Of a stretch of DNA of 64,000 nucleotides, positions 13,350-26,277 are shown in pieces. The first letter of the stretch is position 1. Every line of letters starts with the position of its first letter. Both the position numbers and the translations under genes were made by a program. The notes under the pieces are model-generated. The model saw nothing but the letters and a program-made list of their open reading frames with translations, was not told the origin of the DNA and made no database searches. The stretch covers positions 117,389,600 to 117,453,599 of the forward strand of contig OW121744.1 of NCBI GenBank assembly GCA_933228675.1, read 5' to 3'. Source of the DNA: Stomorhina lunata (lineage: Eukaryota > Arthropoda > Insecta > Diptera > Rhiniidae).

Positions 13350-15284
13350 TGTAGCATTCCAAATGCTGCTACACACAATTTAATATTCGTTGTTTTGTTT
13401 TAGGTGCTAAGTCAAATCTATATGGGGGATATACAAGGACATCAACTGAATATAAAGACCTCCCAATTGCAGAGAAGAGGCTGTGATTAAGTGGCAATAT
13501 ACCAAATTCGATTATTATTATCTAATTATGTAATTTATTTAACATCTAATTATTTATTTTAAAAATTCAAATTATTATTAACTAAATCCATTTTTTGTTC
13601 TGTGTATAAATAAAATAAAAAAATTTATACTGTAAAATAACTAGTTAAAATTGGCAGTTTATTTTAATAAAAATTCTTCAATATGAAAATGAGTCGCATG
13701 CATTTAGTGGTAAGTTTGAAAAAAATTCTTCAATATAAGTAAAAATTTAATAAAAAATTTTTGTATATTCAACAATTTTTTTATTTAGCTTAACAAAATT
13801 TCATAAAAAATATCTAAACAAAACAACAAATATTTTAGTAGAAACAAAGAAAATTTATTTAAAACAACACATTTACTAAATTAAAAAAAAAATCCATTAA
13901 ATTTAATAAAATTTCTGTTAGCTGTATAATAACCTACTTTTCTTTAATATTACATGATATTTTACAATATTTACGAAGTTTTTTGGTTGAGTGTAATAAT
14001 TTAATTAAAACCCATTACATTTATTGTTCTCCACTAATTGTTACAATTTTTTTTTTTTTTTTTTTTTGATATTTATTGCCTTTGAGGAAACTATAAATTC
14101 AATTAAACATCGAGAGGTAATTAAAACTAGATCATTTATAAGGAACAAGAAAACAAACAACAAATACAAAAGAAAAGATATATAGTTCATTATTGATATA
14201 TATGTCACAACCCTTAATATCGATATCCAAACAAAAGGAAGAAGTTCACACGAAATTTTGGATAAATTAATCAAAAAAGGTCTAGAAATTTAAGTCTTTA
14301 AAACAAAGTGTCAGGAAAACCCACCTCCTTGTTTAAAGAAATTATATTTTTTTAAAAACTGGGAAGAAAATAATATTGCATGTGAAGGTGTCATCTACAA
14401 AGGAAAATGTAATACAAATCTATAAAAAATACATCCATCCAAAACTATTTTGACATTTGACCTCAATGTAAAATGAATGTGTACTTATTTACACAAATAG
14501 TAATAATAATCCTTTACTTCTTTTCTTATCACTTCTTAAGATCATTTTCAGTTAAAAACCAATTTTAATGCACTACACGATCAGTAACCAACTTGTTGCA
14601 CGATCATTATGTAATTAACATTTTAATTAACATTTTAAACCAAAAATTATAAACTTCTTTACTCTCACTTGACTACTCATGATCTCTCTTATAACCAGTT
14701 TAAGTCATTACAAGCGATCATTCACTATTTGTTGCATGATCATTGTCTAATTTTCAGCTCAATTACCTTTTTAAAGGAAATCTCACAAACTGACCACCAA
14801 TAGAGTCATCATATAAATATCACACTTTAAACACTGACCACTATTGTTTGCATTTTTAAATCCCCTTGTCAAAGAAGGAAAATAAACCAGAAAATCCTGC
14901 AAATAAATGTCACGTGGTTAAATTAGCTTACCTTAACAAATAAATACCTTTTATTTGAGATGAAAACCGGTATCGAAACAATTCAATTTTCCAGCCTATT
15001 AAAACTGACCTTAGGTCATTGTTCTCGTGATAAACAAACATAATAATTTGTTTACAAGGAAACCGGTTCCCTACATAACAACCCTCGATCATATAACGAA
15101 CAAAAATTACCAAGATTTGTGACTTTTTAAAAATTAGGGTGTAAAAGCGCAGCTCAATTACGATCATTTCGTGTTATTTGTAAGACATTTGTTTCGAAAA
15201 ATTTTGTACAAAGTAAGAAATTAAGAGGATGATATCTTCTAAGAATCTTAGGATAAAGAGCTTAAGTAATAATATATAATTTTT
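13350..15284. other. Non-coding A+T-rich stretch with poly-T
   Basis: A T run occurs at about 14047-14067. The minus-strand frame at 14041-14274 starts in transmembrane-like low-complexity sequence and ends in that run, so I do not call it. Nothing else is recognisable. Confidence 0.55.
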
Positions 15285-15542
15285 GGGCCCAAATCGCCGA
15301 GTTCGATTTCGATCGGGAACTAAGACTTAAGCAAATATTGTGTAACATACCTTAAGGGATTTTTAAAATGATTGATTTTGCAAAAATTTTGATAAAATTT
15401 GATATCTAAACATATCAGTTTGTTTGACAAATAAGTTACCTTAAATGTTATATAATATTTAGATTATCCTAGAAGTATGCTACACAATTTTTTCGAAAAT
15501 ATCTTACATTTTGATCGATATCAAATGCGTCGATTTGGCTCC
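15285..15542. mobile_element. ~260-bp inverted-repeat element (GATATCGATCG family), near-complete copy
   Basis: The left end reads GGGCCCAAATCGCCGAGTTC and the right end, read inverted, reads GGAGCCAAATCGACGCATTT, then GATATCGATCAAA; about 30 bp of matching terminal inverted repeat. Inner blocks such as TAAGCAAATATTGTGTAACA and AGTATGCTACACAA are shared with copies at 6600, 30642, 30931 and 39523. There is no transposase, so it is a non-autonomous (MITE-like) element. Its superfamily is not evident to me. Confidence 0.8.
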
Positions 15543-15562
15543 TAATTTCTAACTCAATCAAA

Positions 15563-15590
15563 AGAGTTCAGGTTCGATTCCCTGGAGTGT
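15563..15590 (+). other. Isolated tRNA T-arm / B-box-like sequence
   Basis: GGTTCGATTCC at 15571-15581 matches the polymerase III B-box consensus exactly, and short flanking arms (CAGG and CCTG) could pair as a T-arm. No A box or anticodon arm is visible upstream, since a MITE ends at 15542. It could be a stub of another SINE or tRNA pseudogene, or chance. Confidence 0.35.
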
Positions 15591-15614
15591 TTAATTTGTT
15601 CTACAACATCAAAC

Positions 15615-16744
15615 GACATAGATTAAGACATAGACTAAGACAAAGACTAAGACAAAGACTAAGACATAGACTAAGACATAGACTAAGACATAGACTAAGA
15701 CATAGACTAAAACATAGACTAAGACATAGACTAAGACATAGACTAAGATATAGACTAAGACATAGACTAAGACATAGACTAAGACACTAAGACATGGACT
15801 AAGACATAGACTAAGACATAGACTAAAACATAGACTAAGACATAGACTAAGACATAGACTAAGACATAGACTAAGACATAGACTAAGACATAGACTAAGA
15901 CATAGACTAAGACATAGACTAAGACATAGACTAAGACATAGACTAAGACATAGACTAAGACATAGACTAAGACATAGACTAAGACATAGACTAAGACATA
16001 GACTAAGACATAGACTAAGACATAGACTAAGACATAGACTAAGACATAGACTAAGACATAGACTAAGACATAGACTAAGACATAGACTAAGACATAGACT
16101 AAGACATAGACTATGATATAGACTAAGACATAGACTAAGACATAGACTAAGACATAGACTAAGACATAGACTAAGACATAGACTAAGACATAGACTAAGA
16201 CATAGACTAAGACATAGACTAAGACATAGACTAAGACATAGACTAAGACATAGACTAAGACATAGACTAAGACATGGACTAAGACATAGACTAAGACATA
16301 GACTAAGACATAGACTAAGACATAGACTAAGATATAGACTAAGACATAGACTAAGACATAGACTAAGACATAGACTAAGACATAGACTAAGACATAGACT
16401 AAGACATAGACTAAGACATAGACTAAGACATAGACTAAGACATAGACTAAGACATAGACTAAGACATAGACTAAGACATAGACTAAGACATAGACTAAGA
16501 CATAGACTAAGACATAGACTAAGACATAGACTAAGACATAGACTAAGACATAGACTAAGACATAGACTAAGACATAGACTAAGACATAGACTAAGACATA
16601 GACTAAGACATAGACTAAGACATAGACTAAGACATAGACTAAGACATAGACTAGGACATAGACTAAGACATAGACTAAGACATAGACTAAGACATAGACT
16701 AAGACATAGACTAAGACATAGACTAAGACATAGACTAAGACATA
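15615..16744. repeat. 12-bp satellite CATAGACTAAGA, about 94 copies
   Basis: Near-perfect tandem repetition, broken by scattered point changes (for example ATGGACT, ATAGACTAAAA and ATATAGA units) and by one 6-bp deletion near 15781. Because 12 is divisible by three, two minus-strand frames and one plus-strand frame stay open through the whole array and give four-residue periodic peptides of up to 382 residues. Their composition follows purely from the DNA repeat and there is no start context or flanking coding sequence, so I treat them as spurious. Confidence 0.97.
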
Positions 16745-18208
16745 TCTTTGACTCCAAGTGGAGAATAGGGCATCAATTTTTATTACTATGACATACCTCA
16801 GACATATTTCGACAAATTTATAACTCAAATTTTCAATACAAAATTTTTTTAAAAACGCTTTTGATAATTTTATAATTCGTTTATGAATTACTGGGTATAT
16901 ATAAAAAAAAAATTAAGTTTTAGTAATCTTTTGTTTCCTTCAAACTTATTACCTATTAAAATCAAGCTTATTATCCCGTTACAAAACAAATTTATAACTT
17001 TACCGCTTCCCTTTCACTCTTTCCAAAATATTTTCGATCTTAACATGAAGATAATGTTAGTAACATAAAAACCTACAATATGATTATCATAAATTTATGT
17101 TTAATTGTAAAAAATTAAGTTAAACATAAAATAAATATAAAACGAATAGGAAATAATAAAAAGAAAAGGGTTTGACATACGGTATTTGAACAGCAAACAG
17201 AAATTACTACTACTGTTATCCTTTTATATTTTATTTTTTGAAGTAAATTTAACCCAAAAAAAACACCCTTTTTCCAAGGGAAAAACGAAAGTGTTGTAGG
17301 TTTGTGTAACTAATATGATTTACCAAAACACACACGCACTAAAACTAAAGGATATGATGACACTTTCTCTGAAGGATATAACACTAATGAAAACAAAAAT
17401 AGAAAAAAAAATAATTGAAAGGTACATTAACGTTTATAAATTATTAATTTAAATATAACGTGTTGTAATCTAACCAAGTTCATTATTAGTTTTTTTTTTT
17501 CAAAGAGAAAAAGGGAAGATATTACCTTTTCTAGGCTATCCTGTTTGAGGATGTTAAAGAACAGGATATGAGTATTATTTGAGGATAGTTTATTAGTTTT
17601 CTGTTTTCAGTCTAAATCAACATTTACATATGTCATTTGGAAACATTCATGTGTAAGTAAAAGAAAACATTTAGTTGTAGTTAGTATTTGGGGTTTATCT
17701 TTGATGTAACTAATTTGTATATTGATATCCTGGCAGTAGTTGGAGTAGTAGAGAGTTACTGTTAAAATGAGGGGCCTTAGTTCGTTTGTTTATTTGGCAA
17801 TAAAGGCTTAAAGCGTTTTACACTTAATGTTTATGTCCTGGACAATTAACACGCACCATGGGCTAGCAGGGAAGAACATAAATCATATGACCTTTTTCAA
17901 TTTACTTATGACCACATGTACGAGTATTATTTAAATGTCAAACAAGACATGTAACAATTTTTATTAATTATTTATGTTCATAAATTAAAATAAATGAGAA
18001 AAATCCACTTTAGCAAAGAATAATTTTATCAGAAATTATTATTCAGAGACTGAATTAAAGTATTCAATAGAAATTGAAGTTTGTGGATATTACAGGAAGA
18101 ATTTATTACAAACAAGTTAAGCTATAAACACAATCACGGCTACAGGCTACGGGCTACAATATGTCAAAATTAGAATACACGCATTCAATATATAATACAT
18201 TTTTTAGC
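16745..18208. other. Non-coding A+T-rich stretch
   Basis: No gene, RNA or repeat seen. Short frames near 16883-17068 have no family resemblance. Confidence 0.55.
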
Positions 18209-18574
18209 GTCGGCACAGCCACACGACTACCGACCACCGTTGTAGCTATATCAAGGTACTTTCAGTAGCTTTTGTTTAAAGTTAATATCGGATATAAACT
18301 TCTAAAGTTATGAAGTATAATTCTTGAAATTTAAAAAGCCATAACTCTCAAACTATAAGAGATCACGCCAAAATCTCTCTATACCAATTTTTTGATTTAG
18401 ACATACAATCAGGTTCAGGGAAACGTTTTAATTTAATTACTAAAATTTTTATTTTGTATATCTTATAAACGCGATATTGACATCACTCATAAACAGCTGT
18501 TAAGTAGCCGACTACAAGGCGACGATTGCAGCCAAAGACTTTAGTAGTCGGTGTTCGTGTAGCCTGCTGTCGTC
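18209..18574. mobile_element. Putative foldback / inverted-repeat element
   Basis: The left arm (18209-18238) contains CACACGACTACCGACCACC. The right arm (18543-18574), read inverted, contains TACACGAACACCGACTACT; 15 of 19 positions agree, and matching G+C-rich sequence extends outwards on both sides. These arms stand out against the A+T-rich surroundings and enclose about 300 bp without coding capacity. I see no target duplication, so boundaries and class are uncertain. Confidence 0.45.
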
Positions 18575-20325
18575 ATTGTATTTAAAGCATTAATCTTAAA
18601 TTGAATGGGAATTTTTCCCAAAAATCTATTGCATAATTTTAGGTATTTAAATTCAAAATTTTCGCGTTGAAATTTCTGTTATTTTATACATTTGCTTTAC
18701 TATCATTTTACTTTTCTTAAGTTTTCAAGGATTGTCTGAGATTTTCGTTTTCTTTACAATTTTCTTTTTTCTTCTGCTGTAAAGCTTAAGAGGCGTATAA
18801 GTTTATTTAAGAAAAGTTTATTTTTTTCTGTCTCCAAAAATGAGTGCGGAAAAAAAGATAAAGAAACTTGGTGCTGATGATAGTTAAAGAGCTTTGAAAG
18901 GAAACAAAAAATGAATATTGTATTTAATTGTAAAAAATACTGAAAATAACACAATAATTTAAAGCAAAAATTGATATTTAAAAGGACTTAAGGACTAATT
19001 TCGAAAGGGTTTTAACAAGAAAAAAATCAGTTCTTATTGTCATAAAAATTCGGACTAAATTTTCAATCGCAAGTTTGAGCTATTTTTTAACCTACGATTC
19101 AATTTTGGATCATATGATTGAAAATGTCTAAGTCATCTTAACACCATAAAATTCTCCTCAGAAAATTAACTCCAAATTTAATATTTTTTTAAGTAATAAA
19201 CTTTATCGTATTCATTGCACACGCCCTAGAGACAATTGCTGGAAAAAAATAACAAACTAAAATAAAATACTTGTGTTTTTGTTAAATATTTTTTAATTTC
19301 CTTTTAATTTTCTCATAACTTTGTTAAGAGGTTTATCTTTCTTTCTTCTTGCGCCTCAACTCCCAAGAATTAACAGATGAAAACAGTCGAAAAAAATCTT
19401 TTGCAAACTTTTTTATTATGCAAAATTTTTTGGTAACAAGTTAATCGTAAGATAAACATCATTTTTACTTTTTTCGGAAATCGGAAAAAATTGAAGAGGG
19501 TTGGTGGTAAATAAAACACATGTTAACACATCAAAATACTCGTAAGAATTTTTTTAGCAGATAAATTCGGCTAAAACATTTAACAGACATACTTTTGCAA
19601 AAAAACAGAGGAATCAATGAGGCTTTGCAACATGTTTATTACATATTTAGACTCATGCCTCAAATAAGAAAAAGAAAATAGGGAAACTGATTTCCAAACA
19701 GACAAGAGTGAAAGGTAGATTTCGTTATAAGGAAGAAAAAGTTGTTATTATAACTTAACAAGACTTTAAGTCTCTAGTAGGTTTATTAATATCCTTATAT
19801 CCTGTTGTAAGTTTCAGCAACATTTTCCATAAACTTTCTTTCTTTTTTTAGTTTTTGCTCCTTCAAAACTTTTGTTTTGAGGTTTTTAAGCAAATTATTA
19901 TAGCATTTGCATCTGTGTATTTATTCCATAACGTATTCATTAACTCTAAATGAAGGAGTACTTCCCACTTGCAACTCCCCAGTTTTTGAAGCCACCACGA
20001 AGGTGGCTTCAAAAACTGCAAAACTCTTAAGTGTATAACTCGTTTAATTGTAGACATAAGGAAATAAAAAATATATATAAAAAATTGCATATGTTAGCTC
20101 GACTTTTTTTATCGAAATGTTTCCCTATTATTTAAGTTATTTTCTTTTTTCTTTCTCAAATAACAATTCATTATAATTATATTTTTCTAACCACTCGTAT
20201 AAATGAAGAAGATTGCAAATGAAGTCTTAAATTGTTAATATAAGGCTCTTTATATCAAAGTTTGCCAGTCAGTCATACTAACAGCAGTAAAGACTGGAAA
20301 GGGTTCGCTAAGATGAGAACAAGAC
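18575..20325. other. Non-coding A+T-rich stretch with one perfect hairpin
   Basis: No gene is seen. At 19981-20017 lies a perfect 16-bp inverted repeat, AGTTTTTGAAGCCACC and its complement, with a 5-nt loop ACGAA. Pairing does not continue beyond the 16 bp. Confidence 0.55.
19981..20017. other. Perfect 16-bp stem-loop
   Basis: Arms 19981-19996 and 20002-20017 are exact reverse complements; the loop is ACGAA. The stem is too short and too perfect for a typical insect pre-miRNA (usually over 20 imperfect pairs). A recent small inversion-duplication or a cruciform is equally possible. Confidence 0.8.
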
Positions 20326-20995
20326 TCATTGAGGAGCTACGTTGGAAAATTTAGACTATATAAAAACTACGATTGAAAAGTAGAACTATATAAGGCTTTG
20401 CTTTAGAAAATTTATATCTACTTTGGAAAAGTTAAACTGTATAGAAACTACGGCTAAAAATTTGGACTATACAGAGGTCAACATTAACAAAAGAGGGCTA
20501 CATAGACCCTACGATCAACATTTTTACTATAAACGATCAACATTTTTACTATAAAGAGAAAATTTACTAATGAAAGTTTGGAATATATGTATATAACCTT
20601 ATGTTGAAAAATTAGGACTATATAGAAGCTTACGTTGAAAAAATTTGAGCTATATAAAACCTACTACAATGTATAATCCTAGAATTTTATTATATAAAAC
20701 CAAAAATTTTGACTATATTAACACTACGATCAAAAATGTTTAATACATAAAGTTCTCTGATTGTAAAGGATTATATTGTACCCGCGATTAAAAATTTAGA
20801 CTATATAGAACCAACGATTGAAAAGAAAGAATACTAAAAAAGCCTGGGTTAGAAAATGTAGGACTATATTGAAGCTACTATTAAAAATAAGGAATACAAA
20901 AGGCCTACGTTTAAAAATATTGGACTATATAGAACCCACGACTGAATATTTAGGCAATATAGAACCTACTATTGAAATTTAGGAGTGTAAACAGG
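20326..20995. repeat. Strongly diverged ~30-35 bp tandem repeat
   Basis: A motif of the form GACTATATAGAACCTACG then ATTGAAAATTTAG recurs irregularly, for example near 20350, 20460, 20600, 20800, 20870, 20930 and 20970. Units differ widely and often contain indels. It abuts the younger 30-bp array at 21007 and may be its ancestor, since both carry CTATAGA or CTATATAGA with AAAATTT. Confidence 0.65.
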
Positions 20996-21006
20996 CCTAA
21001 GTTTAC

Positions 21007-22292
21007 AAAATTTTTATCAAAAATTTTTCTATAGAAAATTGTTTTTATCAAAAATTTTTCTATAGAAAATTTTTTTTATTAAAAATTTTTCTATAGAAAA
21101 CTTTTTTATCAAAAATTTTTCTATAGAAGATTTTTTTATCAAAATCTTTTCTATAGAAAATTTTTTTATCAAAAATTTTTCTATAGAAAATTTTTTTATC
21201 AAAAATTTTTCTATAGAAAATTTTTTTATCAAAAATTTTTCTATAGAAATTTTTTTATTAAAAATTTTTCCAATAAAAAAATATTTTCAAAATTTTTGAT
21301 AAAATAATTTTTATCGAAAAATTTTCCAAAAAATTCTTCTATAGAAAATTGTTTGATAAAAAAAAATTATTTATCAAAAATTTTTCTATACAAAACTTTT
21401 TTATGAAAAATTTTTTTATCAAAAATTTTTCTATAGGAAATTTTTTTATCAAAAATTTTTCTATGGAAAATTTTTATATCAAAAATTTTTCTATAGAAAA
21501 TTTTTTTATCAAAAATTTTTCTATAGAAAATTTTTTTATCAAAAATTTTTCTATAGAAAATTTTTTTATCAAAAATTTTTCTATAGAAAATTTTTTTATC
21601 AAAAATTTTTCTATAGAATATTTTTTTATCAAAAATTTTTCTATAAAAAATTTTTTTATCAAAAATTTTTCTATAGAAAATTTTCCTATAGAAATTTTTT
21701 TTATGAAAAATTTTTCCAATAAAAAAAAAATTTTCAAAATTTTTTACAAAATAATTTTTATCAAAAAATTTTCAATAGAAAAATATTTTTTTAAAAAATT
21801 CTTCTATAGAAAAATGTTTGATAAAAAAAAATATTTATCAAAAATTTTTCTATACAAAACATTTTTATTAAAATTGTTTCTATAGAAAATTTTTTTATCA
21901 AAAATTTTTTTATAAAAAATTTTTTTATATAAAATTTTTCTGTAGAACATTTTTTTATCAAAAATTTTTCCATAGAAAATTTTTTGATCAAAATTTTTTT
22001 TTTTTAATTTTCCTATAGAAAATTTTTTTATCAACAATTTTGCTAAAGAAAATTTTTTTATCAAAAATTTTTCTATAAAAAACTTTTTGTAACAAAAATT
22101 TCCTATAGAAAATTTTTTTATCAAAAAGCTTTCTATAGACAATTTTTTATCAACAATTTTACTACAGAAAATTTTTTATCAACAATTCTTCTATAGAAAA
22201 TGTTTTTATCAAAAAATTTTCTATAGAAAAATTGTTGATAGAAAATTTGTTTATCAAAAATTTTTTTATCAAAAATGTTTCTATCGAAAATT
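21007..22292. repeat. 30-bp satellite with TTTTCTATAGAAAA core
   Basis: The unit reads TTTTTATCAAAAATTTTTC then TATAGAAAATT; its centre TTTTCTATAGAAAA is a perfect 14-bp palindrome. Units at 21420-21680 are almost identical. A block starting CAATAAAAAA with TTTTCAAAATTTTT occurs at 21271 and again at 21717, giving a higher-order period of 446 bp. The 30-bp unit lets frames stay open (a plus-strand run of 178 residues with a ten-residue Phe/Ile/Lys/Asn period), but I regard that as a repeat artefact. Confidence 0.92.
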
Positions 22293-25200
22293 TATTTATT
22301 TAGCATCAAACCAAAAAGTCTTGTTCTTCTCTACATGCCAACGGCAAGTGAAAAGATCGAGCAAAACAAGTAATAGGAGAATACACAATCAATTAAACGT
22401 AGTGATGTTCGATCAAACTCAATGAGTTAAATTGATGATTATCTCTGCAATTTGACAACACGACTGTGGTCGAGGGCGCTAAGTGCTGATGACGTCCTGT
22501 GGCGGGACAGAAATTGCAATCCACTGAGCCGCGTTCAAAAATAATTTTTTCAGTTTTTCTCCACAATTACTTTTCAAATTTTCAAAATTAATAATTTGAA
22601 AGTTAAATGAACTCAAGCCTGATTAAACCTAATTTTTCAATCAATTCTAAAGTTCGAATAATTAATTCCCAAATAAAAAAAAAAAAATAATAAATAAATA
22701 TGCCCAAATGTATTAGCGATTGACTTAAACACTACATTAGGAGGTCAAATTGCTAATTGCATACTAGTATCATATTTTGTTGATATCTAAGTTTAATTTT
22801 GATAACCTTTTTAAGAATGGAAAATAAAAGAAACTTAAGAAAATATCGACTAAAATGATTTTTAACTTATGAAATATGTTTTATAATTCCCATTTAGTTC
22901 AGTAAAAACGTGTTAAGACCTAAACTTATTCGTCCGCACAATGTCAGTGAAATGAATATTTTGCCACAAAGAAAACTTGTACAGAAATAGAAAAAAATCT
23001 ACATAAGTTTTTGTAAAAGGCTTGGGATAATTTTTCTAGATTTTTTTTTTTTTATTTCATATTCTATTCATACGAGTACTTGCGAATTTTTTTCTACTCA
23101 TTTCTAGTTTTATTTACCAAAAGGAGAAATAGAATAAAAACCATATTTTTATATATTTTTTATTCCCATTTGATATAATTTTTCTGCATCTTTGTTGCCT
23201 TAAAACATTGGAGTGGTTTTGTTTGTTTTTGTGAATCTTTTTGGCCATAAACAGTTTGTTGGAAGAGAAAGAAGCCTTTTTAAAAAATCAAAAGCGTAAA
23301 ATAACTACGAGTAACCACTTAAAAGTGAAGGAAGTGGAAATAGAAAACGAACAAGAAAAATTATGAAAAAGGTAGAAAATTTTAAATCTTTAAGTTAAAA
23401 CAAGAGAAATTTTTAAATTTGGGAACTAAGGAGTGGGACTAAAATTTAATATTAAAAGAGTTCTAGGACTGAAAATCGGAAAATACTATCTACATTTCGA
23501 ATTTGGAACATTTACACCCACTTAAACAAAATTTGGAATATATATAAATTTCCTCTATTGAAAATTGGTCTATGTATTCATTTAGTTTAATTTTTAGATT
23601 TCTAAAATTGGAAGAAAGACTTTAATTTGATAAAAATAAAATCTAAAAATAAAATCTAGATTCAAGATTCTAGGAGATCTACATTGGACAAATTAAATAT
23701 ATAAGATTATTTGAAGAGTTACGGGATTAAGTAATTAATTGCATATCGAAAATTTTACAAATATTAAATGTGTTAATGCTTTATTTATCTTTAATTTAGA
23801 CTTTCTAAAAAACGATTTCCCACAACTTATACCCATATCCTTCATGATCCTTTTAAAGTTTTACTTTTTTGCATAATTGAGTAAAACATTGCAAAGCACT
23901 TTGCTAAACGTTTGCATGTATCATTTACCTCAAACACAAATACACACCCATACACTCAATCAACCTAACACACAAACATTGATATCTTAATATCCTTGTT
24001 CCAGATACATGTAACTACCAGATGTTTTCCTTGACTAAAAGTGATGATATGACTGCATGTCTCTAAGTTATTTTAAGGATGAATTTTTCCCATTGTCTGT
24101 GTAAAGAAAAACTTTTTAGCAACAATTTATTGCTAAAATATAAACTCCCATAAACTTTTTTCCTCTGCTCTATGACTCGTGTATGTTATTTATATTTTTG
24201 GCGAAGTCAAAATTTTCTTTTTTCACTTCAGAGAAAGTCGTGGGGAATGTGTAAAATTTTCAATTTACTTTCTATTTAACAAGTGTTTAAGTCTGTTGAG
24301 AATATGTAGAGATTATTTATATTTTTTGTCATTTGTTTGTTCTCGGTTATTGTCTCTGAAGGGACATTATCGGGGTGTTAATGGTATCGTTATTAGGTGG
24401 AAAGTTTGTTTTAAGTTTTTGTATTTTAAGCATTTTCTTTGAAAAATTAGCTTTTTCTCATAAATTTCAAACTTGTAATGATTTAACATATTTAATAAGC
24501 CTCAATTCTTAGATTTAATATTTAATTTTAAAATTGTGAAATACTAATTTTTTAAGGACCTTTATTTGACAATGTTTTTATTTGCATTATATTTTACTTT
24601 TATTTTAATTTAACCATAAAATACACTTTAAAACCCGCTCATTCGCTACAGTTACTGATGCATTCTGCTGGAAACTAAAGGATGCTGACAAAAAGAATAA
24701 TTTTTGTAGAATTTTTTTCAAATTTTTTTAGATTAGTATTTATAAATATTTTAAAGGACATAAAAATATGCAACATTTACTTTTAGAAAAATAAATCACT
24801 TTTTCTTGTTATCAATTAAAATTTTATTCAGTCTAAAATTTGTATGTAAAACCAATAAAATTTTTCAAATTTCGTAAAAAAAATATATACTTCCTTATGT
24901 CTGATACTTTTACAAACTTATGACCAACAATTTGAAAAATGTCATTCCATGATATGAAGACTCTAAGGAATTTTTTGCTTAACAAACTAAAAACTAAGAA
25001 AACCCATTATATTCACAAGTTTTCTTTTGGTTTTAATTTTTGATAAATTAAAATAATATTGATTACTCAACAAAAATATATATTTTTGTGTAAGGAAAAG
25101 TTTAAATCCTTTTTCACATACAATATTTCTAGGAATTCAAAGACGAACAAAAGACACACACATGTTGCAAACCACAGTCGAAACAAACTTTAACAACAGC

Positions 25201-25336
25201 AAAGCTCGAGAAAGTAGCACTAGGGCCTAAAGTAAGGTAAGAGGTCTACAAGCAAAACAAATTTTACTCTATAGCCGACACCTCTTTTACAGATCTCTAG
25301 TTATTTACGTACTTAAATGGCCTATATATACAACCT
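22293..25336. other. Non-coding A+T-rich stretch
   Basis: No gene seen. Positions 22440-22540 are distinctly richer in G+C (CGAGGGCGCTAAGTGCTGAT and GTGGCGGGACAG), but I find neither a tRNA fold nor a coding frame. The frame at 24179-24442 has no recognisable similarity. Confidence 0.55.
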
Positions 25337-26277
25337 GTTATCGATAACTATACTTTTTTCTAGAAATGTTATCGATAACTTTACTTTTCTCTAGAAAAGT
25401 TATCATTAACTTTACTTTTCTCCAGAAAAGTTATTGATAATTTTACTTTTCTCTAGAATAGTTATTGATAACTTTACTTTTCTCCAAATAAGTTATCGAT
25501 AACTTGACTTTTCTCTAGAAAACTTATCGAAACTTAACTTAAGTTTTCTATAGAAAAGTTATCGATAACTTTACTTTTCTTTAGAAAAATTATCGATAAC
25601 TTTGCTTTTCTATATAAAAGTTATCGTTAACTTTACTTTTCCTTAGAAAAGTTATCGATAACTTAAGTTTTCCATAGAAAAGTTATCGATTACTTTACTT
25701 TTCTCTAGAAAAGTTACTGATGACTTAAGTTTTCGATAACTTTACTTTTCTCTAGAAAAGTTATCGATAACATGACTTTTATCTAGAAAACTTATCGATA
25801 ACTTTTCATTTCTAGAGAAAAATTATCGATAACTTTGCTCTTTTATAGAAATGTTATCGATATCTTTGCTTTTCTATAAGAAATTTATCTATAAATTTAT
25901 TTATAACTTTACTTTTCTCTAGAATAGTTATCGATAACTTTGCTTTTCTCTAGAAAAGTTATCAACAACTTTACTTTTCTCTAGAAAAGTAAACGATAAC
26001 TTTGCTTTACTATAGAAAAGTTATATATAACTTTGTTTTCTATAGAAAAGTTATCGATAACTTTACTTTTCTCTAGAAAAGTTATTGATAACTTTGCTTT
26101 TCTCTAGAAAAGTTTACGATAACTTTGCTTTTCTATAGAGAAGTTATCGATAACTTTGCTTTTCTATAGAAAAGTTATCGATAACTTCGGTTTTCTACAG
26201 AAAAGTTATTGATAACCTTGCTTTTCTATAGAAAAGTTATACAAAACTTTGTTTTTCAAAATAAAAGTTATCGATAT
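25337..26277. repeat. 31-bp satellite with GTTATCGATAAC palindrome, array 1
   Basis: Each unit of about 31 bp joins the perfect 12-bp palindrome GTTATCGATAAC to a second, near-palindromic half CTTTTCTCTAGAAAAG (or CTTTTCTATAGAAAAG). Roughly 30 units are present, many with point changes such as TATTGATA or TATCGTTA. TATCGATA inside the palindrome is the consensus of the Drosophila DRE, recognised by DREF, and CGATA is the core bound by BEAF-32; whether such proteins bind here is inference. Confidence 0.93.

Noticed and set aside
12962..13378. 138-residue minus-strand Phe/Lys-rich frame
   Set aside because: Translation of the 31-bp hairpin satellite cycling through three frames.
15609..16828. 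Two long minus-strand frames (382 and 349 residues) with four-residue repeats
   Set aside because: They follow from a 12-bp satellite with no stop in two frames. There is no signal, domain, start context or flanking coding sequence.
21349..21885. 178-residue plus-strand frame with a ten-residue period
   Set aside because: Pure translation of the 30-bp satellite; the opposite strand is also open in places for the same reason.
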